Notes under the pieces: generated by a model | What the model saw: the letters and a program-made list of their open reading frames with translations, nothing else | Told to the model about the DNA's origin: nothing | Database searches by the model: none | Source: Clostridia bacterium | GTDB taxonomy: Bacteria; Bacillota; Clostridia; Lachnospirales; Lachnospiraceae | Reading direction: 5' to 3' | NCBI GenBank assembly: GCA_910574835.1 | Contig: CAJTDE010000032.1 | Coordinates: forward strand, 1 to 51,660 | Length of the DNA stretch: 51,660 bases | Program-made: the position numbers and the translations under genes | Shown: positions 8,556 to 17,528 of the stretch, one piece after another | Layout of the letters: every line of letters begins with the position of its first letter | How positions within the stretch are numbered: position 1 is the first letter of the stretch

Positions 8556-8606
8556 CATTGGCGGTTGCTTCCATATTTTTTCTGGTAAAAATATCTTCAC
8601 ACTTCA

Positions 8607-9817
8607 CTATATCGGATACATCTCTTCACCCAGATAAAAATATTCCGGGTCAACGGCGCAATGTTTGAAATCGGTATCCTCAGGAAGGTTGTCCAGGAAA
8701 ACCTCTATGTCTCCCGTGCTGCGGGACATGCGCAGAATACAGCTGTCTCCGCGAATATAGAGCCAGGCCCGATCGTAGGTGAGAAGCGAATAGAACTCGT
8801 AAGTGTCTTCCGGATACAGGAGCGGCAGGGACTCTTTTTGATAAAAAGAGTAGTAATGCATGGCGCTGCTCTCCGTTCCGTCTCCGAAATAATAAAGACC
8901 GGCAGGCGTAACGGCAAGAATCATACAGGCATCAAATAAAGGCTGCTCATCTCCGGCGGAATTAGTGAGATAAAAGTGGCTGAATAATTCATCGCGATAG
9001 CGGGTTGTAAGGTAATATCCGTTCAGCATGGAAGCGCACAGCGGAGTGGGGATGACCTCCCGTGCCATTTCCGGCGTATCAGGAGACATTACAGTCAGGC
9101 GCCCGCTAAAAGAATATCCGTATTTATCTTCCTCCCGGGAATATGCGTTTTGTCCGGCACAGAGAAAATCAGGAGAGGCTTCCTCCATTTTTTCCCCGGG
9201 CATTCCCTGCTCGTCCAATGGATAGACATCATAACGAAGGGCCATGAAACGGGTATAGCCAATATACAGGTTACCGTCATAGACAGCAAAAATGTAAGGC
9301 AGGTCCTCAATCATATCTCCGATTTTTTTATATTCCAAAGTATTGAGATTTAACTGCCACAGGGTCTGACGAACAAACACGGCGTCCGGCGGTTCCCCCT
9401 CCCGGTCCAGGGTAAAATAAAGATAATCCTTATAATAATCAAGACTATGGTTATACGACATGTCTCCGTGATAAAGAAGCTCCCAATCTTCACTGCCGGC
9501 AGCCCGGCGGTAAATGCCATCGGAAAAAATACGGTAAGTGAAGCCGTTTTCATAAACGATATAGCGATTGTTATAGTGATGATACCAGACCGCAGGATCG
9601 CTTTCATCAATAGCGTCCGTAATATCCTCCAGCATATCAGCCAGGCTCATAGGCTCCGGCGGGATAGCTTCCTCTTCGGGAGCAGAGCCTGGACTTCGCT
9701 CAGAATTGCCTCCTCCGTGCCAAAGCTTTGGGCGTCCTTTGCTGTTTCTGTTTCTTTTTTTCCGCAGCCTCCCAGCAAAAACAGGAAACACAGCAGAAGA
9801 TAACAATACTTTTTCAT
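8607..9817 (-). pseudogene. Secreted lipoprotein of unknown function, apparent frameshift
   Basis: Two overlapping frames make one protein. The N-terminal piece starts at ATG 9817 (MKKYCYLLLCFLFLLGGCGK) and has a textbook lipobox, LGGC. It continues to about EEAILSEVQAL, where the frame must change near 9670-9700. The remaining 340 residues then run in the other frame (PEEEAIPPEPMSLADML to EEMYPI). That body is rich in aromatic, regularly spaced Y/W strands (NGYYLTTRY, AGLYYFGDG, RAWLYIRGD), as in beta-propeller or DUF5050-like surface proteins. It would be anchored outside the membrane through the lipid-modified Cys. A one-base sequencing error would give the same picture. Confidence 0.6.
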
Positions 9818-9900
9818 CCTTACACGCTCCGTAAAAAATAAATCCCAAACATCAGTGTACAAGGGGCTACAAACGATATAAAGAAATGTTTCAGATATGC

Positions 9901-9928
9901 AGAGTGGAAAAGTCAGATTTTCCACTCT
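9901..9928. terminator. Perfect 11-bp hairpin overlapping the AraC remnant stop
   Basis: AGAGTGGAAAA (9901-9911) pairs exactly with TTTTCCACTCT (9918-9928), followed on the plus strand by ATTTTTAC. The AraC-remnant frame reads into it and stops there, so a deletion probably joined the middle of the regulator gene to a terminator that once lay further downstream. Confidence 0.6.
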
Positions 9929-10536
9929 ATTTTTACATCCAGCATATTCCGGATGCGGATCTGGTCCGGATTCGGCCCTGCCGTTTTCTGCGAGGCTTCC
10001 GGTTTAAAATGCTGATACAGAAAATAGCAGATCTGAGAAAGGGCCGCCCTGACGGTAAATTCAAAGCCCGGCGTATCCTGAGACAAGGCTTCAAAAGCCT
10101 GCCGGAAGCAGGAGATTTCCGCCGGATGCTCCTGCCCCTTAAGCACAAAGCCGTCAAAGGGTGTGTGAGCCGAAAGGGGAGACAGATACTTGATTGCAAA
10201 AGCGGAATCGCTGCTCCCTGTTATAAGTCTTGGATGAAACACAAGCGATTGAAGTTCATACTCCGGTGCGGCAACAGCTCCGTGGAGCACATTGGAATTG
10301 ACCGCGATACAGTCCCCCTGTGTGAGCGGAAAGCTCTTCGCAGGAATCTGGAACTTGAGGGCGCCGCTTACCACATAAGCGATTTCCCATTCTTCATGCC
10401 AGTGCCAGGGGATCACATGCTCCGGTCTGTCCGAATAGAGCCGTTGATAGGCGGCGCAGGGAAAGCTGGCGGTTCCGTGGGGATACAATTGCTTTTTTTC
10501 ATGATCCAGATTCAGATTGCAGACATAAAGTCCCAT
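9913..10536 (-). pseudogene. AraC-family regulator lacking its DNA-binding domain
   Basis: The 207-residue frame has the cupin-type effector domain of AraC regulators, including the metal-site-like HWHEEWEIAYVVSG and the beta-strand QGDCIAVNSNVLHG. It continues to DQIRIRNML, the point where the two HTH motifs should begin, and then ends after ten unrelated residues in a hairpin. Intact relatives carry about 100 more residues of DNA-binding domain. Without it the protein cannot act as a normal activator. Its divergent neighbour, a sugar-isomerase gene, is also broken, so a catabolic unit has decayed. Confidence 0.75.
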
Positions 10537-10657
10537 AGAGGCGCCTCCGATTGGTCGGTTTTATTATATTATACGTCGTAAATTACATTGCATCAAGCTA
10601 TAAATGACGGTATTCTTATAAATAAAATACGGTATGCGCTAAGAAAGGATAAACAAA

Positions 10658-11285
10658 ATGAGACAAAACGCACTTTCCCTTCAAAGCTCCGTGGTGGGCA
10701 GAGCAAACCTTCGCACTTACATACAGGCGGCAAAGGCAGCAGGCTTTGACTGCATTGAGCCTACCAAGATTCAATTGGATTATTTTTTTCAGGCAGGCTA
10801 TAAGGCTGCGGATATCCATGAGCTTCTCGGAAACTTGGAGATTTCTTCCGTGGGCTGGCTTTCCGATATTGAGCGGCGGGGCGGTGATGAAATATCTCTG
10901 CTTCGGAAGGCGGAGAAGCTGTTTGAGACGGCCTCTCGGGTGGGGAGCCATGCGGTAGAGCTTATCAACGGGCCTGTGGACTGGCATGCGGTAGACTGCT
11001 TTCGGCGCGGAGTTTCTTTCCAAAATTAACAAAGACTTGATCCTGGGCGTACACATCTGTGATTCCGGAGAGCCGGACAATCGGGTTCCCTGTGAAGAGA
11101 TCTTCCGTGACGTGGCTTTCTATGAGGGCGCCGTTCCAATCAGAGAGTGGGTGGATGCCATAAAGTCCACAGGCTTTCGGGGGTGGTGGGCCTATGAAAC
11201 ATTCTCTAAACGGGAAGCGGAGGAAGAAATATATACATTTACAAAATTCGTATACCAAGAGCTGGAAAAGCTTGTAAGGGGATAA
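10658..11285 (+). pseudogene. Sugar-phosphate isomerase/epimerase, internal deletion
   Basis: The first 115 residues (from MRQNALSLQSSVVGRANLR) are the N-terminal half of a xylose-isomerase-like TIM barrel (IolE/AP-endonuclease-2 superfamily). After DWHAVDCFRR the frame breaks near 11000. The C-terminal quarter then resumes in another frame, INKDLILGVHICDSGE to ETFSKREAEEEIYTFTK. An intact protein would be about 280 residues, so some 80 central residues, including barrel strands with metal ligands, are missing. It was probably controlled by the AraC gene next to it. Confidence 0.75.
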
Positions 11286-11310
11286 GCGACTTTTAATAGG
11301 AGGTTTTTTC

Positions 11311-12210
11311 ATGATTGATTTACACATGCACAGCAACTACAGCGATGACGGAACCTATACGCCTTTGGAGCTTGTAAAACAGTGCGCATCCAAAGGCGTG
11401 CGGCTTATGGCAATCACGGATCACAACTGTGCCAAAGCCAATGAGGAGGCAGAGAAAGCCGCAAAGGAGCAGGGAATACATTATATTCCGGGAATTGAGA
11501 TTGACTGCGTCTATGAGGGCGTCAATTTTCATATGCTGGGATACCGCATAGATTACTGCGCCTCGGACTTTGCAAGGATTGAGGAAAATATCAGATCCCA
11601 GGTTCGGGAAGCGTCTCTAATCATGCTTGTCAAGACAAAAGAGCTTGGCTTTGAAGTGACGGCAGAGGAAATGATGGAGCTTTCCAAAGACAGCCGCTGG
11701 CCGGATTCCTGGACCGGAGAAATGTTTGCGGAGGTACTTTTGGCAAAGCCGGAATACGCAGACCATCCCATGCTTCTTCCTTACCGGGAGGGCGGCAGCC
11801 GGGCGGACAATGCTCTTGTGAATTTTTACTGGGATTTTTATTCTCAGGGAAAGCCATGCCATGCCGGGATCAAAATTCCGGATATGAAAACGATTGTTGA
11901 TATCATCCATCAAAACCACGGCCTTGCGGTTCTGGCACACCCCTGTGTCAATTTAAAGGGGAAGGAGCAGCTTCTTAAGGGAATCGTGTCCCTTGGAATA
12001 GACGGAATGGAAGCCTTCAGCAGCTATCATACTCCGGAGCAGGCACTGGAACGCATGGAGCAGGCGAAAGCATACGGTTTGTTCTATACCTGCGGAAGCG
12101 ACTTCCACGGAAAGACGAAGCCGTCCATTTCCTTAGGAGGACATGGGTGCGGGGCGTCGCAGGAAGAGCTGGAACAAGAGCTTGGACGTCTGCTTGAGAG
12201 AGCAAAGTGA
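11311..12210 (+). CDS. PHP-domain phosphoesterase
   Basis: A 299-residue PHP-fold metal-dependent phosphoesterase, TrpH/YciV-like. Metal ligands are visible as DLHMHS (His5, His7), ITDHN (Asp37, His38), Glu63 in GIEID, the late LAHP histidine and GSDFHG. From family knowledge, relatives hydrolyse 3',5'-nucleotide bisphosphates or trim 5' ends of short RNAs; which applies here is not decidable. The ATG is preceded by AGGAGG within an 18-base segment (11286-11303) identical to the leader of the BceA-like gene at 40463-40480, part of repeat family B. Confidence 0.85.
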   Translation: MIDLHMHSNYSDDGTYTPLELVKQCASKGVRLMAITDHNCAKANEEAEKAAKEQGIHYIPGIEIDCVYEGVNFHMLGYRIDYCASDFARIEENIRSQVREASLIMLVKTKELGFEVTAEEMMELSKDSRWPDSWTGEMFAEVLLAKPEYADHPMLLPYREGGSRADNALVNFYWDFYSQGKPCHAGIKIPDMKTIVDIIHQNHGLAVLAHPCVNLKGKEQLLKGIVSLGIDGMEAFSSYHTPEQALERMEQAKAYGLFYTCGSDFHGKTKPSISLGGHGCGASQEELEQELGRLLERAK

Positions 12211-12234
12211 GCATAAATTTCCCAAAACCCAGCC

Positions 12235-12264
12235 TTGACGCTTCTTCCCCTGGCGAAGTATAAT
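12235..12264 (+). promoter_or_regulatory. Promoter of the pyruvate kinase gene
   Basis: TTGACG (12235-12240), 18-bp spacer, TATAAT (12259-12264). It lies about 95 bp upstream of the pyk start, leaving a leader that contains a small GTGCT/AGCAC hairpin. CCTTGACGC at the promoter and GCGTCAAGG just before the start are also complementary. Confidence 0.65.
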
Positions 12265-12360
12265 AAGCAAGTGCTCTAAGCACATGATTCGGCGTTTTGG
12301 ATACAATGCCGTACCGGAATAAGACAGAAGCAAGGCGCAAAGCAGGCGTCAAGGAGGATT

Positions 12361-14109
12361 ATGAGAAGAAGAAAGACAAAAATTATTTGTACCTTAGGCC
12401 CGGCCTCCGAGTCGGAGCAGATGATCCGGGAGCTGATGCTGGCCGGAATGAACGTGGCAAGACTGAACTTTTCCCACGGAACCCATGAGGAGCAGAAGGG
12501 GAAAATCGAACTGGTAAAAAAGGTGCGGGAGGAATTAAAGCTTCCCGTTGCGATGCTTTTAGACACCAAAGGCCCGGAGATCCGCACCCGCGATGTGGAG
12601 GGCGGCAAGATAGAGCTGAAAAAGGGCCAGAGCTTTGTACTGACGACTGAGGAGGTATTGGGAAACGAGGGGATTGTGTCTATCACCTACCGGGATCTGG
12701 TCAAAGATGTGGAGGTGGGAGACGCCATTCTCATTGATGACGGACTTATTGAGCTGCGGGTCAATCAGGTGACGGAAAAGGATATTTACTGCACCGTGAA
12801 AAACGGCGGCTTCATTTCCAATAAAAAGGGCATCAATGTGCCCGGAGTCAATCTGAATATGCCTTTTATCAGCGAAAAGGACTATGATGATATTATTTTC
12901 GGAATCGAGGAGGGCTTTGACTTTATTGCGGCCTCCTTTACCAGAAGCGCTGAGGATATTCTGGAGATTCGTAAGATTCTCGATGAGCGGAACTGCGATC
13001 ACATCAAGATCATAGCCAAGATTGAAAATCTCCAGGGAGTGGAAAATATTGACGAGATCCTCCGCGTATCCGACGGCATTATGATTGCCAGGGGTGATAT
13101 GGGTGTGGAGATTCCTCTGGAGGAAGTGCCGGTGATCCAGAAAAAGCTGATTTTAAAGAGCCTGGAGATTGGAAAGCCGGTGATTACGGCTACCCAGATG
13201 CTGGATTCCATGATGAAGAATCCGCGTCCCACCCGGGCGGAGACAAGCGACGTATCCAACGCCATTTACCAGGGCACAGGTGCGATTATGCTCTCCGGCG
13301 AGACAGCCTCCGGCCAGTATCCCGTAGAGGCGCTTAAGACGATGGACCGGATAGCCATCCGTACTGAGGAGGACATTGATTATGATTACCGCTTCAAACG
13401 GCGGAGCATTATGGATAAGCCGGATATCACCAACGCCGTATCCCATGCTACCTGTACTACGGCGGCGGATCTGAAGGCAGCGGCCATTATCACCGTGTCA
13501 AAATCAGGCCGTACCGTGGGCATGATTTCCCGCTACCGTCCAAGCTGTACCATTATCGGGTGCTGTATGGACGATTATGTGTGCCGCCAGCTGAATCTTT
13601 ACTGGGGCGTGGAGCCTCTCTTGCTGGAGCGGGAGGACAACGCGGAGACACTCTTTAACCGGGCGGTGGAGGCTGCGGAACAGGCGAAGCTGGTAATGCG
13701 CGGGGATCTGACGGTGCTGACTGCCGGCGTGCCCCTCGGCATTACGGGAACCACCAATCTTATCAAGGTTCAGGTGGCCGGTCAGATTCTTGTTACGGGC
13801 CAGGGAATTACCAGGAAAAAAGTCTGCGGTCCCCTGTGCGTGGCAAGGGATACGGAGGAGCTGAAAAAGCTCTACCATGCAGGCGATATTATCGTGGTGC
13901 CGGAGACAACCAATGAGATGCTTCCGGAGCTTAAGACCGCTTCGGCTCTGGTAACCGAGCGGGAGGGAAGCAATTCCCACGGCGCCATAGTGGGCCTGAC
14001 CCTGGATATTCCGGTGATTGTAGGCGCGGAGCATGCGGTGGATATTCTGAAAAACGGAGCCGTAGTTACCGTGGATGCGGAAACCGGGGCGGTATCCGGC
14101 AGTCATTAA
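12361..14109 (+). CDS. pyk: Pyruvate kinase with C-terminal PEP-utiliser-like domain
   Basis: A 582-residue glycolytic enzyme that converts phosphoenolpyruvate and ADP to pyruvate and ATP. Hallmarks are KIICTLGPAS at the N-terminus, ARLNFSHG, DTKGPEIR, the catalytic KIEN region, MIARGDMGVE, and the family signature around ATQMLDSM with PTRAE. The extra 100 residues at the C-terminus contain SNSHGAIVG with the histidine typical of the PEP-utilising mobile domain, the long form found in Bacillus and many clostridia. AGGAGG lies immediately before ATG 12361. It has its own promoter and is followed by the repeat cluster before mutS. Confidence 0.96.
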   Translation: MRRRKTKIICTLGPASESEQMIRELMLAGMNVARLNFSHGTHEEQKGKIELVKKVREELKLPVAMLLDTKGPEIRTRDVEGGKIELKKGQSFVLTTEEVLGNEGIVSITYRDLVKDVEVGDAILIDDGLIELRVNQVTEKDIYCTVKNGGFISNKKGINVPGVNLNMPFISEKDYDDIIFGIEEGFDFIAASFTRSAEDILEIRKILDERNCDHIKIIAKIENLQGVENIDEILRVSDGIMIARGDMGVEIPLEEVPVIQKKLILKSLEIGKPVITATQMLDSMMKNPRPTRAETSDVSNAIYQGTGAIMLSGETASGQYPVEALKTMDRIAIRTEEDIDYDYRFKRRSIMDKPDITNAVSHATCTTAADLKAAAIITVSKSGRTVGMISRYRPSCTIIGCCMDDYVCRQLNLYWGVEPLLLEREDNAETLFNRAVEAAEQAKLVMRGDLTVLTAGVPLGITGTTNLIKVQVAGQILVTGQGITRKKVCGPLCVARDTEELKKLYHAGDIIVVPETTNEMLPELKTASALVTEREGSNSHGAIVGLTLDIPVIVGAEHAVDILKNGAVVTVDAETGAVSGSH

Positions 14110-14110
14110 A

Positions 14111-14161
14111 ACAGCAATACTCTTTCCATTGTCTGCGCACTGGGAAGGGGATTGTGGAATT
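14111..14161 (+). repeat. Palindromic repeat, family C, diverged short copy
   Basis: Begins ACAGCAATACTCTTTCC and ends GGGAAGGGGATTGTGGAATT, with the same terminal pattern (ACAG...GGAACT-like) as the full copies that follow it in tandem. Confidence 0.45.
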
Positions 14162-14182
14162 GGAAAAAGAATAAAACTGAAA

Positions 14183-14287
14183 ACAGTATATCCCCAAGAA
14201 GCACCCAGATGGATTTCCGGGCGCATGTATTTGGCGACCGGAAATGCATCTTTGATATTTGCGTGCTGAATGGGGATATACGGAACT
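14183..14287 (+). repeat. Palindromic repeat, family C, tandem copy a
   Basis: 105 bp from ACAGTATATCCCC to GGGGATATACGGAACT. GTATATCCCC pairs with GGGGATATAC at the ends, AGCAC with GTGCT inside, and a third stem (TTTCCGG/CCGGAAA) lies at the centre. The next copy starts 109 bp further on. Confidence 0.75.
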
Positions 14288-14291
14288 GGAA

Positions 14292-14396
14292 ACAGTATAT
14301 CCCCAAGAAGCACCTAGATGGATTTACGGGCGCATGTATTAGGCGACCGGAAATGCATCTCCGATATTTGCGTGCTGAATGGGGATATACGGAACT
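14292..14396 (+). repeat. Palindromic repeat, family C, tandem copy b
   Basis: Near-identical to copy a, with a few substitutions in the central stem. It ends 18 bp before the mutS start and so forms the mutS leader. In-frame translation of this copy gives a false N-terminal extension of MutS. Confidence 0.75.
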
Positions 14397-14413
14397 GGAA
14401 TAGGAGAAAGATC

Positions 14414-17014
14414 ATGGCGGAAATGACACCCATGATGCAGCAGTACCTAAAGACAAAAGAGCAGCACAAGAACTGTATCTTATTTTATCGCCTGGGCGAT
14501 TTTTACGAAATGTTTTTTGACGATGCCCTCACCGTGTCGAAGGAGCTGGAACTGACCCTCACCGGAAAGAGCTGCGGCCTGGAGGAACGCGCACCCATGT
14601 GCGGCGTTCCTTATCATGCTGTGGAGGGATATCTGAACCGCTTGGTTTGTAAGGGCTATAAGGTGGCCATCTGCGAGCAGGTGGAGGATCCCAAGACAGC
14701 AAAGGGACTGGTGGCCCGCGACGTAGTGCGGATTGTAACCCCGGGCACCAACTTAAATACGGCGGATGAGACGAAAAACAATTATCTGATGTGCATCGTC
14801 TACCTTTCCGATCGTTACGGCATTTCCACGGCAGATATTACAACCGGGGACTATTTTGTGACCGAGGTGGATTCCGAGCGTAAGCTTTTGGATGAGATTA
14901 ACAAATTCACCCCTTCGGAAATCGTGTGCAACGAGGCATTTACCATGAGCGGCGCGGATCTGGACGATCTGAAGTTCCGCCTGGGCATTGCCCTGTACCC
15001 TCTGGAATCATGGTATTTTGACGATGAGCTATGCCGGCGGACTCTTCTGGAGCATTTTCAGGTGTCGGATCTGGCCGGGCTGGGCCTGCGGGACCTAAGC
15101 TGCGGAACCATTGCGGCGGGAACCCTTCTCAAATATCTTTACGAGACCCAGAAAAATTCCTTATCGCACATGACGCGTCTGCAGCCCTATGCCATTGGAA
15201 AATACATGATTATCGACAGCTCCAGTCGCAGAAATCTGGAGCTTGTGGAAACCCTGCGGGAAAAGCAGAAACGAGGCTCCCTTCTGTGGGTTCTCGACAA
15301 AACCAAAACCGCTATGGGCGCCAGAACTCTGCGGACAATGGTGGAACAGCCCCTGATTGACCGGGGGGAGATTGAGAGCCGCCATGAGGCAATAGCGGAG
15401 CTGAATGCTCACGCCATCACCCGGGAGGAGCTTCGAGAGTATCTCAATCCCATTTACGATCTGGAGCGCCTCATCGGGCGCATCAGCTACCAGACGGCAA
15501 ATCCCAGAGATTTGACCGCCTTTTGCTCTTCCCTGGAAATGCTGCCTCATATCAAAACGCTGATGGGAGATTTTCAGTCCCCGCTTCTTCGGACGCTCTG
15601 TGAGGAATTGGATGTGCTGTCCGATCTCCAGGCTATGATTGCCCGGACCATCCGGGAGGACCCGCCTGTTTCCGTCCGGGACGGCGATATTATCCGGGAC
15701 GGCTGCAACGAGGACGTGGACCGCTATCGGAAGGCCAAGACGGAGGGCAAGAGCTGGCTGGCAAAGGTGGAGGCACAAGAGCGGGAAAAGACAGGCATCA
15801 AGAACCTGAGAATCAAATTCAACAAGGTATTCGGCTATTACCTGGAGGTGACTAATTCCTACAAGGATATGGTGCCTGATTACTATATGCGCAAGCAGAC
15901 CCTGACCAATGCGGAGCGCTACATTACGCCGGAGCTTAAGGAGCTGGAGGACACCATCCTGGGCGCGGAGGAAAAGCTTACCGCCCTGGAATACAGCCTC
16001 TTTGTAGAGCTTCGGGAGGCAATCGCATCCCAGGTTCTTCGGATTCAGAGGACGGCAAAGGCCGTGGCTCAGATAGATGTGTTTGCTTCCCTTGCTTTTG
16101 TGGCGGAGCGCAGCGGTTTTGTGCGTCCGAAGATGAATGACAAAGGTGTTATCGACATTAAGGGCGGCCGTCATCCGGTGGTGGAGAAAATGATTGAGCA
16201 CGATATGTTCATCCCCAACGACACCTACCTGGACAACGGCAGCAGGAGAATTTCCGTTATCACCGGCCCTAATATGGCGGGAAAATCCACCTATATGCGT
16301 CAGACGGCCCTCATTGTGCTGATGGCTCAGATTGGAAGCTTTGTGCCGGCGGACAGCGCTAAGATCGGGATTGTGGATCGGATCTTTACCCGTGTAGGTG
16401 CCTCGGATGATCTGGCTTCCGGGCAGAGTACCTTTATGGTGGAAATGACCGAGGTGGCCAACATCCTCCGCAATGCCACGGCAAGCAGCCTTTTGATTCT
16501 GGACGAGATAGGACGGGGAACCAGTACCTTTGACGGACTGGCCATTGCCTGGGCGGTGATTGAGTATATCAGCAATCCCAGGATTTTAGGGGCCAAGACC
16601 TTGTTTGCTACTCATTACCATGAGCTGACGGAACTAGAGGGTTCTCTGGCCGGGGTGAACAATTACTGTATTGCCGTGAAGGAAAAGGGCGATGATATTG
16701 TGTTCCTCCGCAAGATTATCAAGGGTGGTGCGGACAAGAGCTACGGTATCCAGGTGGCGAAGCTGGCCGGCGTGCCGGAGCCGGTGATTGCCCGGGCGAA
16801 GGAGCTGGTGGAGGATTTGGTCCAGGCGGATATTTCCTTAAAGCCCAAGGCGGTTCCTGTGGAAATGGAGATGGAGCAGATCTCTCTCTTCGATACGGTG
16901 AAGGATGATGATATTATTACGGAGCTTCGGGATATGGATCTGAGCAATATGACGCCCCTTGATGCCCTTAACACCATGTATCGGCTGCAGAATAAGATTA
17001 AGAACCGGTGGTAG
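14414..17014 (+). CDS. mutS: DNA mismatch repair protein MutS
   Basis: An 866-residue mismatch-recognition ATPase. The mismatch-wedging Phe-Tyr-Glu is at residues 30-32 (RLGDFYEMFF). The ABC-type ATPase has Walker A GPNMAGKST at 618-626, Walker B LLILDEIGRG, the signature region DLASGQSTFM, and the switch histidine in ATHYHEL. It scans newly replicated DNA with MutL. I chose ATG 14414 because AGGAGAAAG lies 6 bp upstream and the mismatch motif then sits at its usual depth. A longer frame from 14318 only translates a palindromic repeat. mutL is usually next in Firmicutes but does not follow here. A hairpin with a T6 tail follows at 17128. Confidence 0.97.
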   Translation: MAEMTPMMQQYLKTKEQHKNCILFYRLGDFYEMFFDDALTVSKELELTLTGKSCGLEERAPMCGVPYHAVEGYLNRLVCKGYKVAICEQVEDPKTAKGLVARDVVRIVTPGTNLNTADETKNNYLMCIVYLSDRYGISTADITTGDYFVTEVDSERKLLDEINKFTPSEIVCNEAFTMSGADLDDLKFRLGIALYPLESWYFDDELCRRTLLEHFQVSDLAGLGLRDLSCGTIAAGTLLKYLYETQKNSLSHMTRLQPYAIGKYMIIDSSSRRNLELVETLREKQKRGSLLWVLDKTKTAMGARTLRTMVEQPLIDRGEIESRHEAIAELNAHAITREELREYLNPIYDLERLIGRISYQTANPRDLTAFCSSLEMLPHIKTLMGDFQSPLLRTLCEELDVLSDLQAMIARTIREDPPVSVRDGDIIRDGCNEDVDRYRKAKTEGKSWLAKVEAQEREKTGIKNLRIKFNKVFGYYLEVTNSYKDMVPDYYMRKQTLTNAERYITPELKELEDTILGAEEKLTALEYSLFVELREAIASQVLRIQRTAKAVAQIDVFASLAFVAERSGFVRPKMNDKGVIDIKGGRHPVVEKMIEHDMFIPNDTYLDNGSRRISVITGPNMAGKSTYMRQTALIVLMAQIGSFVPADSAKIGIVDRIFTRVGASDDLASGQSTFMVEMTEVANILRNATASSLLILDEIGRGTSTFDGLAIAWAVIEYISNPRILGAKTLFATHYHELTELEGSLAGVNNYCIAVKEKGDDIVFLRKIIKGGADKSYGIQVAKLAGVPEPVIARAKELVEDLVQADISLKPKAVPVEMEMEQISLFDTVKDDDIITELRDMDLSNMTPLDALNTMYRLQNKIKNRW

Positions 17015-17127
17015 GATTTGGCGGCTCATTATGGAGGGCTTTAAGTATTTACAAAAGAAGCAATAAGAAATTTTCTTCCTGCTTAAAGATAGAGGAAGAG
17101 AGTAGCTGAATAAGAATATTCTGAAAG

Positions 17128-17260
17128 GATCTGTCGGAAAATAAGGCGGCAGCCGTTGCTGTATTCTGTGTTGGGAGAATTTGCGTACAATCCGTATGCA
17201 AATAGCCGTACACCGGATATTAGAAAAGACTGCTGTTTTATTTCACGGCAGATCTTTTTT
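17128..17260 (+). repeat. Family A palindrome, diverged copy acting as mutS terminator
   Basis: Outer arms GATCTGTCGG (17128-17137) and CGGCAGATC (17246-17254), then TTTTTT at 17255-17260. The inner part has CTGTGTTGGG and GCCGTACACCGGATATTAG, recognisably the family A core, but with only a few bases in the loop. A hairpin with T6 directly behind, 114 bp after mutS, is a plausible terminator. The remaining bases up to 17440 are A/T-rich with no gene seen. Confidence 0.6.
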
Positions 17261-17441
17261 GAATCAAGCCGGAGTTGGGAATTTTTCTGCTAAAATGCAT
17301 GGCTGCCTTAAGATAAGCTCCGGCAATGTTCATAAAATTTTTGAAGCAAAATTAGTTATTGTGAATATTTAAAATTTCTTAAATCTTTTCCCGCATTTTT
17401 TCCGTTATAGTAATTGTAAGACGTTTTACAGGAGAATACTT

Positions 17442-17528
17442 TTGAAATTATGCCAGTGTCCGATCATACGCAAAACACAGCGAGACAGTTTTTCAAAAGC
17501 AATCCCCAGGGGAGAGGACAGAAATTGA
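17442..17528 (+). CDS. Possible leader peptide overlapping the ECF sigma gene
   Basis: TTG 17442 lies 7 bp after AGGAG (17430-17434) and opens a 28-codon frame (MKLCQCPIIRKT...EDRN). Its TGA (17526-17528) overlaps the TTG start proposed for the sigma factor (17525-17527). That layout suits translational coupling. The ATG at 17450, in the sigma frame, is 15 bp from the same ribosome site, which is too far. No homology is claimed. Confidence 0.35.
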   Translation: MKLCQCPIIRKTQRDSFSKAIPRGEDRN

